From Liolophura sinensis (lineage: Eukaryota; Mollusca; Polyplacophora; Chitonida; Chitonidae): a DNA stretch of 64,000 nucleotides. Positions within the stretch are counted from its first letter, which is position 1, and each line of letters opens with the position of its first letter. The notes below the pieces were generated by a model that was not told the origin of the DNA, made no database searches, and worked only from the letters and a program-made list of their open reading frames with translations. Made by a program: the position numbers and the translations under genes. Below are positions 9,020 through 19,843 of this stretch, piece by piece. The stretch spans positions 25,927,704 to 25,991,703 of the forward strand of contig NC_088304.1 of assembly GCF_032854445.1 (NCBI RefSeq), read 5' to 3'.

Positions 9020-10203
9020 ACCGGCGATTTTCCTTTGCTTCAGCAGAGCCACAATCTCCGAGGGAACAACAGTCTCACCACCAAGCACAGTCAGTGATGA
9101 AACATAACTTCCGAGTTCTTAGGAACTTTAGCACATTGAAACAAAATTTCTGTTATCATTACCACAACATTCGCGAGAGTAACATCCGAACAGTAGTCCG
9201 TCTGGATAGCCATGTCACTGTGAGTCTGTACGCCAATAAAATTGGTTTGTGGTCTGGGTTTAGGGTAGGTGATTTCAGGTGTGAGACACCCTCAATGCTT
9301 CTAGGTGCCTGGGTACACTCTATATCGTTTTGGTCGGACTGCACGTGGTCGGGATAAGTGTGTTCGGGACGAGCGTTGCGGACAGATTTGAAAGCTGCTG
9401 AGTACGAAACTTTCTCGGTAATTCTGATATACTGAGCCTTACTTGCCTCCTTCCTGGCAGGACAGCCGGCAAAAGCAGCACTATGGCTACTCCCACAGTT
9501 GACACATTTGGGGGTGGATATGTTTGGACATAGTGATGAGAGCCACCGCAGCGGGAGCCGCGAGAGGAACGTCTACAAGATTTCGACGTATGACTTAGGC
9601 GCTGCCAAGGGAAACATCTCAGCACAGGTGGGGGATATAACGCTTTACGGTAAATTTCTCATATCCTAACAACACTTCCGATGGCAGATCATCTCGATCA
9701 AAATAAACCAAAATACAAGATGATACCTGACGATCTTTACTCTTTTTCATCCGTTCAGTTTTAATGCATTTCTCTTTACGTAAAGCCACCCGGATTTCCA
9801 AACTTGTTACACTTTCTCTAACATCATATATGATACCCGTACATGACGACAGAGGTGACTGGCATTGTATGTCTTTGCTCATTAAAGAAGTCAGCCTCAG
9901 CAAACGCTTGACCTGGCCCCTGTCAGAGCATGTTACCTGTAACTCACGTGATGGCAGTCTTTTCACGGACTTTACATTCCCAACAACTTCATGTAAGGCT
10001 TCACCAAATTTTACAAGATTCAACGAGCATACAGGAAATCCACCTACACCAGACATGACAACATCTAATGTACAGTCTCTTTCATTTGCTCGTGCTTTCT
10101 TTCCGCCCTTGCCTTCCTCACTATCATTCCTTTTTCGCTCCCGCTTGCCCCGTTCTGAAGGTTGCACCTCAGCGAAATCCATATGGTCACCACCGTCCTC
10201 CAT
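9020..10203 (-). pseudogene. LINE ORF1 (gag-like, CCHC zinc knuckles), frameshifted
   Basis: The likely start is the ATG at 10203 (MEDGGDHMDFAEVQPSE). A basic, lysine/glutamate-rich segment is followed by an RNA-recognition-like region, open to a TGA at 9619. Remnants of CCHC knuckles are split between frames: RLSHTSKSCR, RCGGSHHYVQ, and a CVNCGSSH-type run after another shift. The frame near 9344-9159 continues the same ORF and its end reads VPSEIVALLKQRKIAGR just before the endonuclease ORF. ORF1 proteins of this type bind element RNA. At least two frameshifts make it non-functional. Confidence 0.7.
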
Positions 10204-10710
10204 TGTAACTGAAATGACTAACAGTAGCCTAAATAAACCAGGTGCAACCACAGTGAGATTATTTACATGACAGTTAAAGAGAAAAGAGCAATGCCTCTGA
10301 GACGACTCACAGACCAAGATGTAAGACGAAAGGAGCCCTTGTTAGTTGCCGAGTGACAGTGTAATGTAAAGAATCAGTTAACCTTACAGAACAAAAGATC
10401 ATTTATACTACAAAATAACTACGTTACAACAGACTATAAACAATCACGCTAACCTACTTAACTATATACATTTACTTTATAATTATACAGATTTAGTCAG
10501 GTACAAGCCACTAGATTGCAACAACAACATAAGCTTAGCTTACAAGTGGAAAAAACGCGTCCGTCCAACTTTCTGACAGCCTCCTTGTCAACGGAAGTGG
10601 AATAAGCTAAGTATCCAAATTACAGGCTGTTCATCGGAAAACTAGTATGTCATACATCAAAGCCATAGAGGTATAGCGTTCGTTTCAGCTACATGAACGA
10701 TGATACACTG
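10204..10710. other. LINE 5' flank, no gene seen
   Basis: This part may include the LINE 5' untranslated region. No promoter or domain is recognised. Confidence 0.35.
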
Positions 10711-10945
10711 ATCAGCTGCAGGTCACGATGGGTGCTATTCGAGAATGAGTACAAGTATTGCCATCTTGCGACAAGCGGGACTGAACCAGCGTCTCACACG
10801 GAGACGTATAGGCCACCATAGGTAGATCAATTGCAGGTCACGACAAGAGCTATTAGATAAGGAGTGAAAGGGATGATATGATGCGACAGGCGGAACTGAG
10901 GATTGAACCCACGTCTTATGTTGAGAAGAGTAGACAAGCACATGA
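10711..10945. repeat. Direct duplication of about 115 bp
   Basis: Two diverged tandem copies begin GATCAGCTGCAGGTCACGA (10711) and GATCAATTGCAGGTCACGA (about 10826). Each contains a CGGGACTGAAC / CGGAACTGAGGATTGAACC stretch resembling a tRNA B box, so the unit may be an old tRNA-derived repeat. Confidence 0.5.
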
Positions 10946-10958
10946 AGCCAAGCAGCTA

Positions 10959-11228
10959 GAGGCCTCCGTGGCTCAGTTGTTTAGCGCGCTAGCGCAGCGC
11001 AATGACCCAGGAGTCTCTCACCAATGTGGTCGCTGTGAGTTGAAGTCCAGCTCATGCTGGCTTCCTCTCCGGCCGTACTTGGGAAGGTCTTTCAGCAACC
11101 TGCGGATGGTCGTGGGTTTCGCCCGGGTCCTGCCCGGTTTCCACCTACCATAATGCTGGCCGCCGTCGTATAAGTGAAATATTCTTCAGTATGGCGTAAA
11201 ACACCAATCAAATCAAATCAAAATCAAA
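10959..11228 (+). repeat. Full-length tRNA-derived SINE with 11-bp target duplication
   Basis: The head GGCCTCCGTGGCTCAGTTG with AGCGCGCTAGCGCAG and the B-box-like GCTGTGAGTTGAAGTCC show a tRNA-derived promoter. The body ends GCGTAAAACACCAATCAAAT with an AATC-repeat tail. The 11-bp direct repeat CCAAGCAGCTA flanks it at 10948-10958 and 11229-11239, proving retroposition. This copy is the reference for the other SINE entries. It lies 95 bp left of the start of the segmental duplication. Confidence 0.92.
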
Positions 11229-11689
11229 CCAAGCAGCTAACTTCAAAAGCACAAAATGAATTCCGGAGTGAGATTATCTTAACCTTCCGCACGAGGAGTA
11301 ATATCCTTAGCACACATTGTGCTAAACCCTCAAGGCGAGCATACAGGATTAACAGTAAGTGAGGAATTGTAGAAAAGATATTTCGCTTATTTGTCGGGAA
11401 ATGCGAGATCACCCGATCCCGACTCCTACCTCTTTTTTTAAACGTAAACAAAAAGGGATTGTCATGTTTACAACAATATTTTTTTCACTATACGAGTGGG
11501 AATGCAAATAGTAAATCAAGCTGATTTGCACCTGGTAGATGTGTTAAGATTTTTAACTTTTAACTTTTAACTCCGATACATGTACCATGTGCCAATAAGT
11601 AAACAAAGTATTAAATATACACGTTGGAAAACAAATACAAGTGAAGCAAAATGAAATGCAGGATATTATGGTAAAGTGAGATTTACAAA

Positions 11690-12560
11690 CCACAGGAGGT
11701 TTGACCCATTACGCCACACCCACTGTTAGAGAAGCTCTTGGATGTGCATGGACAGACAAAGTAATACATGGAAATCCTGCATTGGGCATGTATAAATCTC
11801 GCCTTGTAGTATTTGGTAGCCACTGTGTGGTATTTCACAATTTATATCAACCTCAACTTCACAATTTACAATACTGCAAAAACTAGTGTATCAAGTTTAC
11901 AGTATTAAACACCTTTAATCTAAGTTGCCCAACTTTTACAATGCGTATAATTCTTTTAAGAACACAGTGTCAAGAATCTCTGCTTCGTAAGTGTGCCTAA
12001 CGTCACGTAACATTGAGCTAGAAGGGATAACATGCATCGTATTGAATTAGATCGCCACGTTGGATATATAAACAGGTACAATCATAGCTCAACAAAAAGA
12101 CCTATTTTGATTATCCACAACTTCTAAACTAGCATGGTACGAGATTTGTATCTATGCATCGAAACAGACATTAGCATACCAGACGTCAACCGAAACATGG
12201 GCGTTTCGGATCAAAAATCGCAAGACCAATTCCCAAAACGATGAGAACAATCCGAGGGCATTCCCTACACCTGTCCATCTTCGTTAAAAACTCCTGACTT
12301 AATCAAGGGTACCTCGTGTTGAGCAGAAATATTGCCAAAATACGTAAACGTTGGAATACATTTATGCCTTTCACTTTATATACTTTCTTAGTTCTTAGTA
12401 GTGGTTTGTGTTGTCTTCATATAGTGGCCGTGTAATTATTAACATGTAACGTTCGTTTTGAATGACGGCTGGTATACGAATGATTGTTTTGACGCCCAGA
12501 TTCCACCAGTAAAGTTCCCAGGAATTTCTTCCAAAGGTGAAATCTTGGTTTTGCATCTGA
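11690..12560 (+). repeat. R-family repeat (R3 segment)
   Basis: This diverged stretch is shared with 38400-38990 and 42570-43000. Landmarks are TCTCGCCTTGTAG, CATCGTATTGAATTAGATCG and CTAGCATGGTACGAGATTT, and near the end GGTATACGAATG. The 61-codon frame at 11701 belongs to the repeat and is not considered a gene. Confidence 0.6.
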
Positions 12561-13745
12561 CATTATGTGTAGAGTTTACAACAAAATACAGTTGATTGCA
12601 TATAAGTTCAAGAGGAAAATTGACCAAGTACAATTTTTGAGGAAGTTTTGTGTCTGGTCTTTAATAAGAACTTGCGAAATATAAAACACAGCGTTTAGAG
12701 ACTAAAACAAGAGAAGTGACGATATTTTGGCCTATGCCATTTGTCAATTTACCTCAGTTAGAGTGTTCTTCTAACTGTTCATGTAAATGCGAAGCGTTTT
12801 TCGGGTGATCCAGCAATAGTTGCCTAACATTTTTGACAGTATGTATTTTTTATCTTTAGCGACAAAAGAGTTCGATCTCGAAACTTTCGTACTGTCTTTA
12901 AAAAGAAACTTGCACTCAATGGGCCAATATTGTGATCTTCATTTCAACTTTAAATCATAGCTTGATCTATGGCGCTGTACAACGTGTTATCCTGTGTCTA
13001 ATTTCGCCTAAGCATTTGGTAGGAGGTATAAGATCATAAAGTGACGCTGTCTTTATGAACAGTTGGAATAAAAGCGTGTCTGAATGCCCTTACACCATGT
13101 CCTACTTTATAGCAGGATAATTAATGTGTTCAACAATAATTTTTGACTGTTTCATGGGAAAGTGCTGCGGATTACATGCTAGATTTGACACGTCAGATAT
13201 TTAAAACACATTTCGCCCTGACTTGATAACTATTTCTTCACTATTTCTAAACTTACAGGTAACTATATTCCGTTAAGAGGATGTATCCTTTAAGAGACTG
13301 TAATGCTCATTTTGTAAGCAACGTTGATCTTTGGAAAACCGATATTGGATACCTTTTGACCAGTTGATGACATGAACTTGTGATTTGGCTCATGGCTTGC
13401 TGTTGTTCATCTAAAATATGGTTATTATTTATGCATGTGCCAAATTCACCATAGCTATTATTTACTGCAGTGCCATAAGGACTGATCAAGAAAACTTTCA
13501 GAAAGTGATTAAATGTGTAAGTTATGATCATGACAAAGCCTCTAATTCGCCCATAAATGGAAAATGCAAAAATACGGTAACCGGCAAGGCAGTGGTGTCC
13601 TAGGTGACACTCTCTTAAGGTATTTTAAAAACTCTACAATCAGATACACCCAGATACACAACGTCATAGTAAGCTATGTTGATACAATCCTCAGCAAGTT
13701 TTTAACTCTCTCTTCACTTTTATGTTTCATTTACCACTTAGACAA
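12561..13745. other. No gene seen; duplicated in copy 2
   Basis: The stretch includes an R head fragment at about 12740-12800 (TTTGTCAATTTACCTCAGTT). The rest is AT-rich and unassigned. It lies 3' of sulfotransferase B. Confidence 0.4.
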
Positions 13746-13911
13746 CATGTAGGTTTCCTGTTTCATGTAGGTTTCTTGCTACATGTTGGTTTCCTATAGG
13801 TTTATTGCTTCATGTTTTTCCTGTTTCATGTAGGTTTCCTGTTTTATGTAGGTTTCTTGTTTTATGTAGGTTTCCTGTTTTATGTAAGTTTCTTGTTTCA
13901 TGTAGGTTTTC
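13746..13911. repeat. 18-bp minisatellite downstream of sulfotransferase B
   Basis: About nine imperfect units of ATGTAGGTTTCCTGTTTT are present. The 18-bp period gives a six-residue repeat (NLHKTG/NLHETR) on the minus strand, an artefact of the period. The other duplication copy has a shuffled version at 52785-52938. Confidence 0.85.
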
Positions 13912-14083
13912 GATCAAGTGGCATGTCAAAAATGTATTGCCTAATCGGTCAATCAACAAGACATTATGAGAAGATAATGACTCCATTCGTTCCCTGAATT
14001 TGGTAAAAAGTCGGAAGAGAACCAGGTTTAGAATCAGCCGGAAGAGACGAGTAGCCACTGAAGGGCAAACATCATGAATTTTA

Positions 14084-14117
14084 CGTAAGACACCAATCAT
14101 ATAAATAAATAAATAAC
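14084..14117 (+). repeat. SINE tail fragment
   Basis: Only the 3' end remains: CGTAAGACACCAATCATATA with an AAAT tail. The same fragment is at 53108-53143. Confidence 0.65.
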
Positions 14118-14255
14118 TAAAGGAAGTGCTGACTAATATCTCCACAGTGGTACATGCACTCCACACAGAGGCTGCAAAATGTCATGAGTTATAACAGTTA
14201 TATTGCTGGAACAGACAGTACGGGTGTTAATGTTTAAAAAAATGGACAATAATTT

Positions 14256-15377
14256 TCATATTTCTGGCAAGAAAAATGAAAACAATTCTTTGGGTTCTTT
14301 CTCGTATCCAAACAATTTAAAATCCAAGTCGTAAATGTTCTGAAGTTTACGCATTTGAGAGAGTGATAAAGCGGTGTAGGCCTTTGTCATCCCTTGTACT
14401 CTCTGTTGTTTCATGCTTACATTTTCATATTTTCTGAATGTATTTAGGACAATGTTGTTGAATGTTCTCATCGTGTGTGGCAGTGGTGAGTTCTTCAAAT
14501 TAACTTGCAGAGTTTCGCTCCAGGGTAAATAACCCTGTAATTGAAAAGCTGTCCACATTCTTCGCATTAATTGTTTTTCTGTCACACATCCACCTCGCAA
14601 AGCTTGTCCCCAGAATGCTTCAATGCGTTGTGATATAGTACGGCTAACACTGGCCACCCGGGAAAAGCTTTCGTTGAAATATTTCTCTATCCCAAACTGT
14701 TGGAAGATAAAATCTCTGTCGCTTGCAAATGTCTCTTGTTTTCCGATATACCTATAAGGGATGTGACACGGCAGACACACTTTTGAAATCGGCAACCAGT
14801 GATCGTCGTAAAACCACATTGTTCCATTTGAGTTTTCTCCTACGTGGATGACGTAGTTTATAAACTCTTTAAAAGTGACATCATGCCCGCAACGCCTTGA
14901 CAGTGTTGTTGCATTTTCCCGGTAATATTTGACTATATGTCTTCCTACACCACTCCAATGATCTGGCAGAAGAAATTTATCGATGTAAGCGGAGAAAAGT
15001 CGTGAGTAAGGATTGCGCACGATGAGAAGAGTTTTCTGCTCAGACATGTAGCTCGCCATGTCCACGACGCTGGAAAACCCGCAGAGATTCTGGATAGAAG
15101 CAGAATGAATTTGTCGAAATCCTATCTGTGATATGGTCGATGATTTATCTCCCCTCGCTCTATTTTGGAGAACGTAGAAGACCTTTTTCCAGAAGGTGCA
15201 TCCAGCTTTGGGAACGTAACACCAGCTGAGTCCCAGCTCACGGTTCTCAACGACGTGACCACACAGATTACCATATTTTTCCCTTCGCGAAAGATTTTGG
15301 CACGCTTTATGTAAGAGATGGTACCTCTGATCAAATCGCTCCTTGGGGTTTTTGCGTTTATCTCTTTCAGGCTGAAC
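14256..15377 (-). CDS. Sulfotransferase B terminal exon 3 (catalytic)
   Basis: The acceptor is AAAATCTTTCCAG. The exon opens VQPERDKRKNPKERFDQRY and runs without a stop to FFLPEI and TGA. An apparent start at 15065 is only a GTG inside the exon; the frame is open and homologous for another 104 codons upstream. Confidence 0.95.
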   Translation of the reverse strand, partial: VQPERDKRKNPKERFDQRYHLLHKACQNLSRREKYGNLCGHVVENRELGLSWCYVPKAGCTFWKKVFYVLQNRARGDKSSTISQIGFRQIHSASIQNLCGFSSVVDMASYMSEQKTLLIVRNPYSRLFSAYIDKFLLPDHWSGVGRHIVKYYRENATTLSRRCGHDVTFKEFINYVIHVGENSNGTMWFYDDHWLPISKVCLPCHIPYRYIGKQETFASDRDFIFQQFGIEKYFNESFSRVASVSRTISQRIEAFWGQALRGGCVTEKQLMRRMWTAFQLQGYLPWSETLQVNLKNSPLPHTMRTFNNIVLNTFRKYENVSMKQQRVQGMTKAYTALSLSQMRKLQNIYDLDFKLFGYEKEPKELFSFFLPEI

Positions 15378-18300
15378 CTGGAAAGATTTTAAAAAATGAC
15401 ATAATTAAAGACGTACAGCATAGAGAGTAAAACCAGAACACCGACAACAGTGTGATTCCTGGCGAACGGTCATACTTAGCCCGTGAAATTCGGCCTCTTG
15501 TCAAATTACCACCGTCAGGGTCTTATTTTAAGTGTTGATGTGAATGCAGAAACAGTACCTAATAACAGGCCCTCTACCACCATGGCTTAAGCAGAGGTAG
15601 GATGAAATGTAGTGATATTAACTGCAATTTATTAGAGGTCACTGGTCTGAAATTACTCAAAATACTGTGTTGTCATCACGTTTAACATACAATAACATCA
15701 AAAAAATGCACAGCGGCCAGGTCTCGGGGATGCTTAGTTCACCAGCAGAATTCTGGTTTATGCAGAAATGCAAAATAATCAAAGACTAGGTATTTGGGAC
15801 GAGGCACTTGATAAACAAGCCGCTGTTTATCATCGGTAAGCTACATATTCATCATATCACTGACTTGCCCTTTGGTTAGATCCTTAGGCTAGCTAGCCTT
15901 TAATTCGAACCTCCAGCGCCCTCAACAGTCTAACTTCATTAAGTCCTTAACGAAAGTATGCCATCTAGCCTCATCTATCGACCATTGCATCTTGCACGGA
16001 ACCGACAAATTCTCATTTCACCGCAAATTCGGATTAAATTACAAGCAGAAATAAAAGCACTTCGATTAACCTGATTGGATAAAATAATGTATCAGAGTTC
16101 CCGAGCTAATCATGAAAAACCGCAAAAAATAAACGCTAACCATTTTGACATCCGAAACTTTTGTCAACGTCCTCGTGCCTTTCCTCCAACTATTACAACT
16201 TTTTCGGGATATTCTCGTCAAAACCCAGGCTGTCTTACAGATTTGCAACCATTATACCTCTTCTATGGTCTTTGCAATAACCAAACTGGACCACTATCTT
16301 CACGAGAGGGAGATTTACGATTTTCTTGCAAAGTTTTCTCTCTCCTCAACTATCAAATTCGGATTTCAATGACACACGTAAACGACGATGGACGAATTGT
16401 TCCCCACCGGTTCATCTGGTACTCTAACAAGCTTTGAAACGCTCAAGGTATAACCCTAGGGTATTTTTATTAAATGTTACACTACAGTGAGTATTGTATA
16501 CTTACTATACAGGATTTAGAAAACACGTCCTCCTTAACCAGTGTTAATTCTAGAAAAGAGAGAACGTATCTGTATAAATAAATATAACAGGACATTACCA
16601 TCAGATAGAACATTGCTAGCAATGAACACAGCAAGATTTTAGAGTAATACATGAGAGTATAGATACACAGGTCAGGAGATTAACAGAAGACAAAATATCG
16701 TTGCAAAGAAGGTCGACAATAAAGCAACCATAACGGCATGCTCATCACCTGGTGGAGCAATGCATTAAAGACAGAGGGAAGCAAAAGTTGATAAAAATGA
16801 CAACAAGGACTGAGAGAACAGGGGAGAAAAGAAAGAAAACTACAGAAAAGGATTAAGAACAGGACAGCAGACTACAACAGAACACGACCGAACGTTACAG
16901 AAGAGTTTGACGGAATAGACAGGTGAAAGGAATGTAAAAGTACACTCTACACGACTGCACAAGCAGATTCATGGCGAACATGACAGTAGAGTTTGACAGA
17001 TCAGGCAGGTAAAAGTAGAAAGTACAGGACAGCAACAACTGATACATGACGAACATGACAGAAGGGTTTGACAGAACAGGCAGGTAAAAGTAGATAGTAA
17101 ACGGCTGCACAAGCTGATACATGACGAATGTGGCAGAAGGGTTTCACAGAACAGGCAGGTAAAAGTGGAAAGTACAGGACAGCACCAACTGATCTATGAC
17201 GAACATGACATTAGGGTTTGACAGAACAGGCAGGTAAAAGTAGAAAGTACAGGACAGCACCAACTGATACATGACGAACATGACAGTAGGGTTTGACAGA
17301 ACGGGCAGATAAAAGTAGAAAGTACAGGACAGCACTAACTGATACATGACGAACATGACAGTAGGGTTTGACAGAACGGGCAGATAAAAAGGATAGTACA
17401 TGACAGCACAAGCTGATACATGGCGAACATGACAGCAGGGTTTGACAGTACAGACAGATAAAAGTAGATAGTGCACGACAGCACAAGCTGATACCGGGCA
17501 AACATGACAGTACAGTAGACAGCACACGACAGCACAAGGCGATACATGGCAAACATGACAGTAGGGTTTGAAGAAAAACACGGGCAAGGATAGACTGAAG
17601 ACGACAGCACAAGATGCTGCATGACGAACGTAACACTAGGGTTTCACAAAACAAGCAGGTGAAAGTAGAATGTACACGACAGCACAAACTGATACATGAC
17701 GAACATGACAGCAGGGTTTGAGAGAACAGGCAGGTGAAAGTAGAATGTACACGACAGCACAAGCTGATACATGGCGAAGATGACAGTAGGGTTTGACAGA
17801 ACACACAGGTAAAAGTAGACAGTACACGACACACAAGCTGATGTATGGCTAACATGACAATAAGGTTTTACAGAACAGGAACATAAAAGTAGACAGTACA
17901 CGACATACAAGCTGATGTATGGCTAACATGACAATAAGGTTTTACAGAACAGGAACATAAAAGTAGACAGTACACGACACACAAGCTGATGTATGGCTAA
18001 CATGACAATAAGGTTTTACAGAACAGGAACATAAAAGTAGACAGTACACGACATACAAGCTGATGTATGGCTAACATGACAGTAGGGTTTGAAAGAACAG
18101 GAACATAAAAGTAGACAGTACACGACACACAAGCTGATGTATGGCTAACATGACAGTAGGGTTTTACAGAACAGGAATATGAAAGAAGACAGTGCACGAC
18201 ACACAAGCTGGTATATGGCGAACATAAGAAGGGTTTGACCGAACAGGCAGGTGAAAGTAGACAGTACACGACACACAAGCTGACACAAGCTGGCACAAAC

Positions 18301-19672
18301 TAATGTATGGCGAACTTTTACAGTAGGTTTAGAACGAACAGTGAGGTAAAAGTACAGAGTAAAATGACATCAAGGACTAAGAGAACACGGGAAAATAGAA
18401 AGAACACTACAGTAAAGGATTAGGAACAGGACAGCAAAATACAACAGAACACGACCGAACGTTACAGAAGAGTTTGACGGAATAGACAGGTAAAAAGAGA
18501 TAGTACACGACAGAACAGGAATGTAAAATAACACTCTACACGACTGCACAATCGGATTCATGGTGAACATGACAGTAGCGTGTGACAGAAAAGGGGTGCG
18601 GGGGAGAGGGGACAGTGCTGGACAGCACAAGCTGAAATATTACGAACGGGAAAGAAGAGTTTGACAGAACAGGCAGGTGAAAGTAGATAGTACACGGCCG
18701 CACAAGCTTTACATGAAGAACATGACAGTAGGGTTTGACAGAAATGACATGTAAAAGTAGACAGTACACGACAACACAAGACACATGGCGAACATGACAG
18801 CACGGTTTGACAAAACAGGCAAGCAAGAGAATACAGTACATGACAGTACAAGCATATACATGGCTAACATGATAGCACGGTTTTACAGAACAGGCAGGTA
18901 AAAGTAGAAAGTACACGACAGCACAAGCTCATATATGACGAACATGACAGTAGCGTTTGACAAAACACACAGGCAAGAATAGACGGAAGATGGCAGTTCT
19001 GATACATGAAGAACATCACAGTTAAGGCTGATAGTAGATGACAATAAGGGTTGAGAGGACACGGAGGTAAAAACAGAAAGAAAATGACAATAACGACCGA
19101 CCGAACAATGGAGTAGCTGCTACAGCAGAGGGCATGTAAGGTGTAGTAATAGCAACGTAAAGGTTGGCCTTCTCTAATTGTTTTGGCTTTACGCAGTGTT
19201 ATTTAAAGTTGCATATTAAGAAGCTTTCAATATTACGATGGCAGTCAGTTTTACATTGTCATGGCATTTAATTATTTATGTATTGTAACGTTTAACGTTA
19301 TACTCAAGAATTTTCGGCATTTATTTATACCACTCCATTATATATACTCTATAATATAATATTATTGTCCCGGTGCATAATCAGCAGGTGTTTACAAATC
19401 ATAATGTGACTAGAGGGATTTCAGTCAACTAACGTTTTCTTTTCCTGAAAAAGGCTGGTGGCATACATTTGACTCTAATCTTTAGATTTCATTACACAGA
19501 TATCTGCATTGACGCCTTACTAGTTTATGACACATAAAAGGAAACAAAAAATTGCATAAAATCCATAACATTTTAACATTAAAAAACATCCACAAAACTT
19601 ACGTAATACGAAGCAGATGAAGGAAACAACCAGCAAGACCTTCACCCATCTGAATGTGTGCAGTTCGGCCAT
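14256..19672 (-). CDS. Carbohydrate sulfotransferase B (complete, 3 exons)
   Basis: This is a predicted Golgi type II carbohydrate sulfotransferase of 411 residues, joined from exons 19672-19603, 16549-16506 and 15377-14256 (70+44+1122 nt, phases 1 and 0). Exon 1 codes a short cytosolic tail and membrane anchor (MAELHTFRWVK then VLLVVSFICFVL). The 5' PAPS-binding loop is SWCYVPKAGCTFWKKVF at about residues 89-105; the 3' motif LLIVRNPYSRLFSAYIDKF starts at about 156. Several N-glycosylation sites (YRENATT, FNESF, YENVSM) fit lumenal placement. Length agrees with CHST8-14-type enzymes (about 350-420 residues). Intron 1 holds a 75-bp minisatellite, intron 2 an R-family repeat. The acceptor sugar cannot be told from sequence. 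Its near-identical copy is gene C. Confidence 0.92.
15411..15745 (+). repeat. R-family repeat in intron 2 of sulfotransferase B
   Basis: The head CAGCATAGAGAGTAAAACCA starts about 35 bp upstream of the terminal exon. The middle has TTAACTGCAATTTATTAGAG and the end GGGGATGCTTAGTTCACC. It is antisense to the gene, as in gene A. Duplicate at 54439-54768. Confidence 0.75.
15746..16505. other. Rest of intron 2 of sulfotransferase B
   Basis: No further exon is required, since exon 2 and 3 phases join. A 60-codon minus-strand frame at 16248-16066 is hydrophobic and kept in copy C, but its would-be donor is in the wrong phase, so it was not used. Confidence 0.5.
16506..16549 (-). CDS. Sulfotransferase B micro-exon 2 (44 nt)
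   Basis: The acceptor is CTCTCTTTTCTAG and the donor GTAAGTATAC. With the C carried from exon 1 it codes QLTLVKEDVFSKSCI. The 44-nt length converts phase 1 to phase 0, exactly what the terminal exon needs. Same-length exons occur in A and C. Confidence 0.87.
16795..18985 (-). repeat. 75-bp minisatellite in intron 1 of sulfotransferase B
   Basis: About 28 imperfect units of 75 bp contain ACAGAACAGGCAGGTAAAAG, ACAGCACCAACTGATACATG and ACATGACAGTAGGGTTTG. The period is a multiple of three and stop-poor on the minus strand, so long frames (up to 214 codons) with a 25-residue repeat such as TVMFVMYQLVLSCTFYFYLP open in all three minus frames. These are not thought to be genes. A composite block (ACTGAGAGAACAGGGGAG to TTTGACGGAATAGACAGG) appears twice, near 16805 and 18370. 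Units at 17820-18060 are nearly identical, a sign of recent homogenisation. Confidence 0.93.
19603..19672 (-). CDS. Sulfotransferase B exon 1 (start and membrane anchor)
   Basis: The ATG at 19672-19670 has a strong context (CACATCATGG). Twenty-three codons and one base end at the donor GTAAGTTTTG. The hydrophobic run VLLVVSFICFVL after a short basic segment is a typical type II signal anchor. The copy at 59449-59380 keeps frame, donor and anchor. Confidence 0.87.
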
Positions 19673-19809
19673 GATGTGCTGGCGTATATTAGTTCACGAA
19701 TTCAGTTCTTCAGAGCTGTGTCGCCTGGATTAGTGCTAAGCCCGCCTGATCCGGAGATTACAGGGAGATATCCCTGTCCGACCACCTCCGTTTCTCACTT
19801 GAAGTTCGG

Positions 19810-19817
19810 CTTAAATA
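19810..19817 (-). promoter_or_regulatory. TATA-like box upstream of sulfotransferase B
   Basis: TATTTAAG on the minus strand lies about 140 bp upstream of the exon 1 ATG. In copy C the same place reads GATTTAAG. The spacing fits a promoter with a 100-bp leader, but there is no transcript evidence. Confidence 0.3.
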
Positions 19818-19843
19818 CAGAGTTCCGGTAGACGTGACAAAGA

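Larger units (their letters stand above)
7100..10203 (-). mobile_element. Broken non-LTR retrotransposon (I/Jockey-like LINE)
   Basis: Read on the minus strand the order is ORF1 with gag-like zinc knuckles (10203 to about 9020), an apurinic endonuclease (8966 to about 7720), and a linker leading to the first conserved residues of the reverse transcriptase (7591-7172). The frame then stops and the rest of the polymerase is absent. LINE copies usually lose the 5' end, so loss of the 3' half here points to a later deletion. Frameshifts in ORF1 and two insertions (a tRNA/SINE unit and an R2 module) show it is dead. Confidence 0.8.

Noticed and set aside
9764-10270. 168-codon plus-strand frame
   Set aside because: Antisense shadow of the LINE ORF1.
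11701-11886. 61-codon frame conserved at 50722
   Set aside because: It lies in the R3 repeat, which also occurs at 38.4 kb with stops.
15122-15334. 70-codon frame overlapping sulfotransferase B
   Set aside because: Shadow of the terminal exon in another frame.
16066-16248. Hydrophobic frame MVSVYFLRFFMISSG as sulfotransferase B anchor exon
   Set aside because: Its donor leaves the wrong phase and would give a stop at once in the terminal exon; the exon at 19672-19603 with the 44-nt exon fits.
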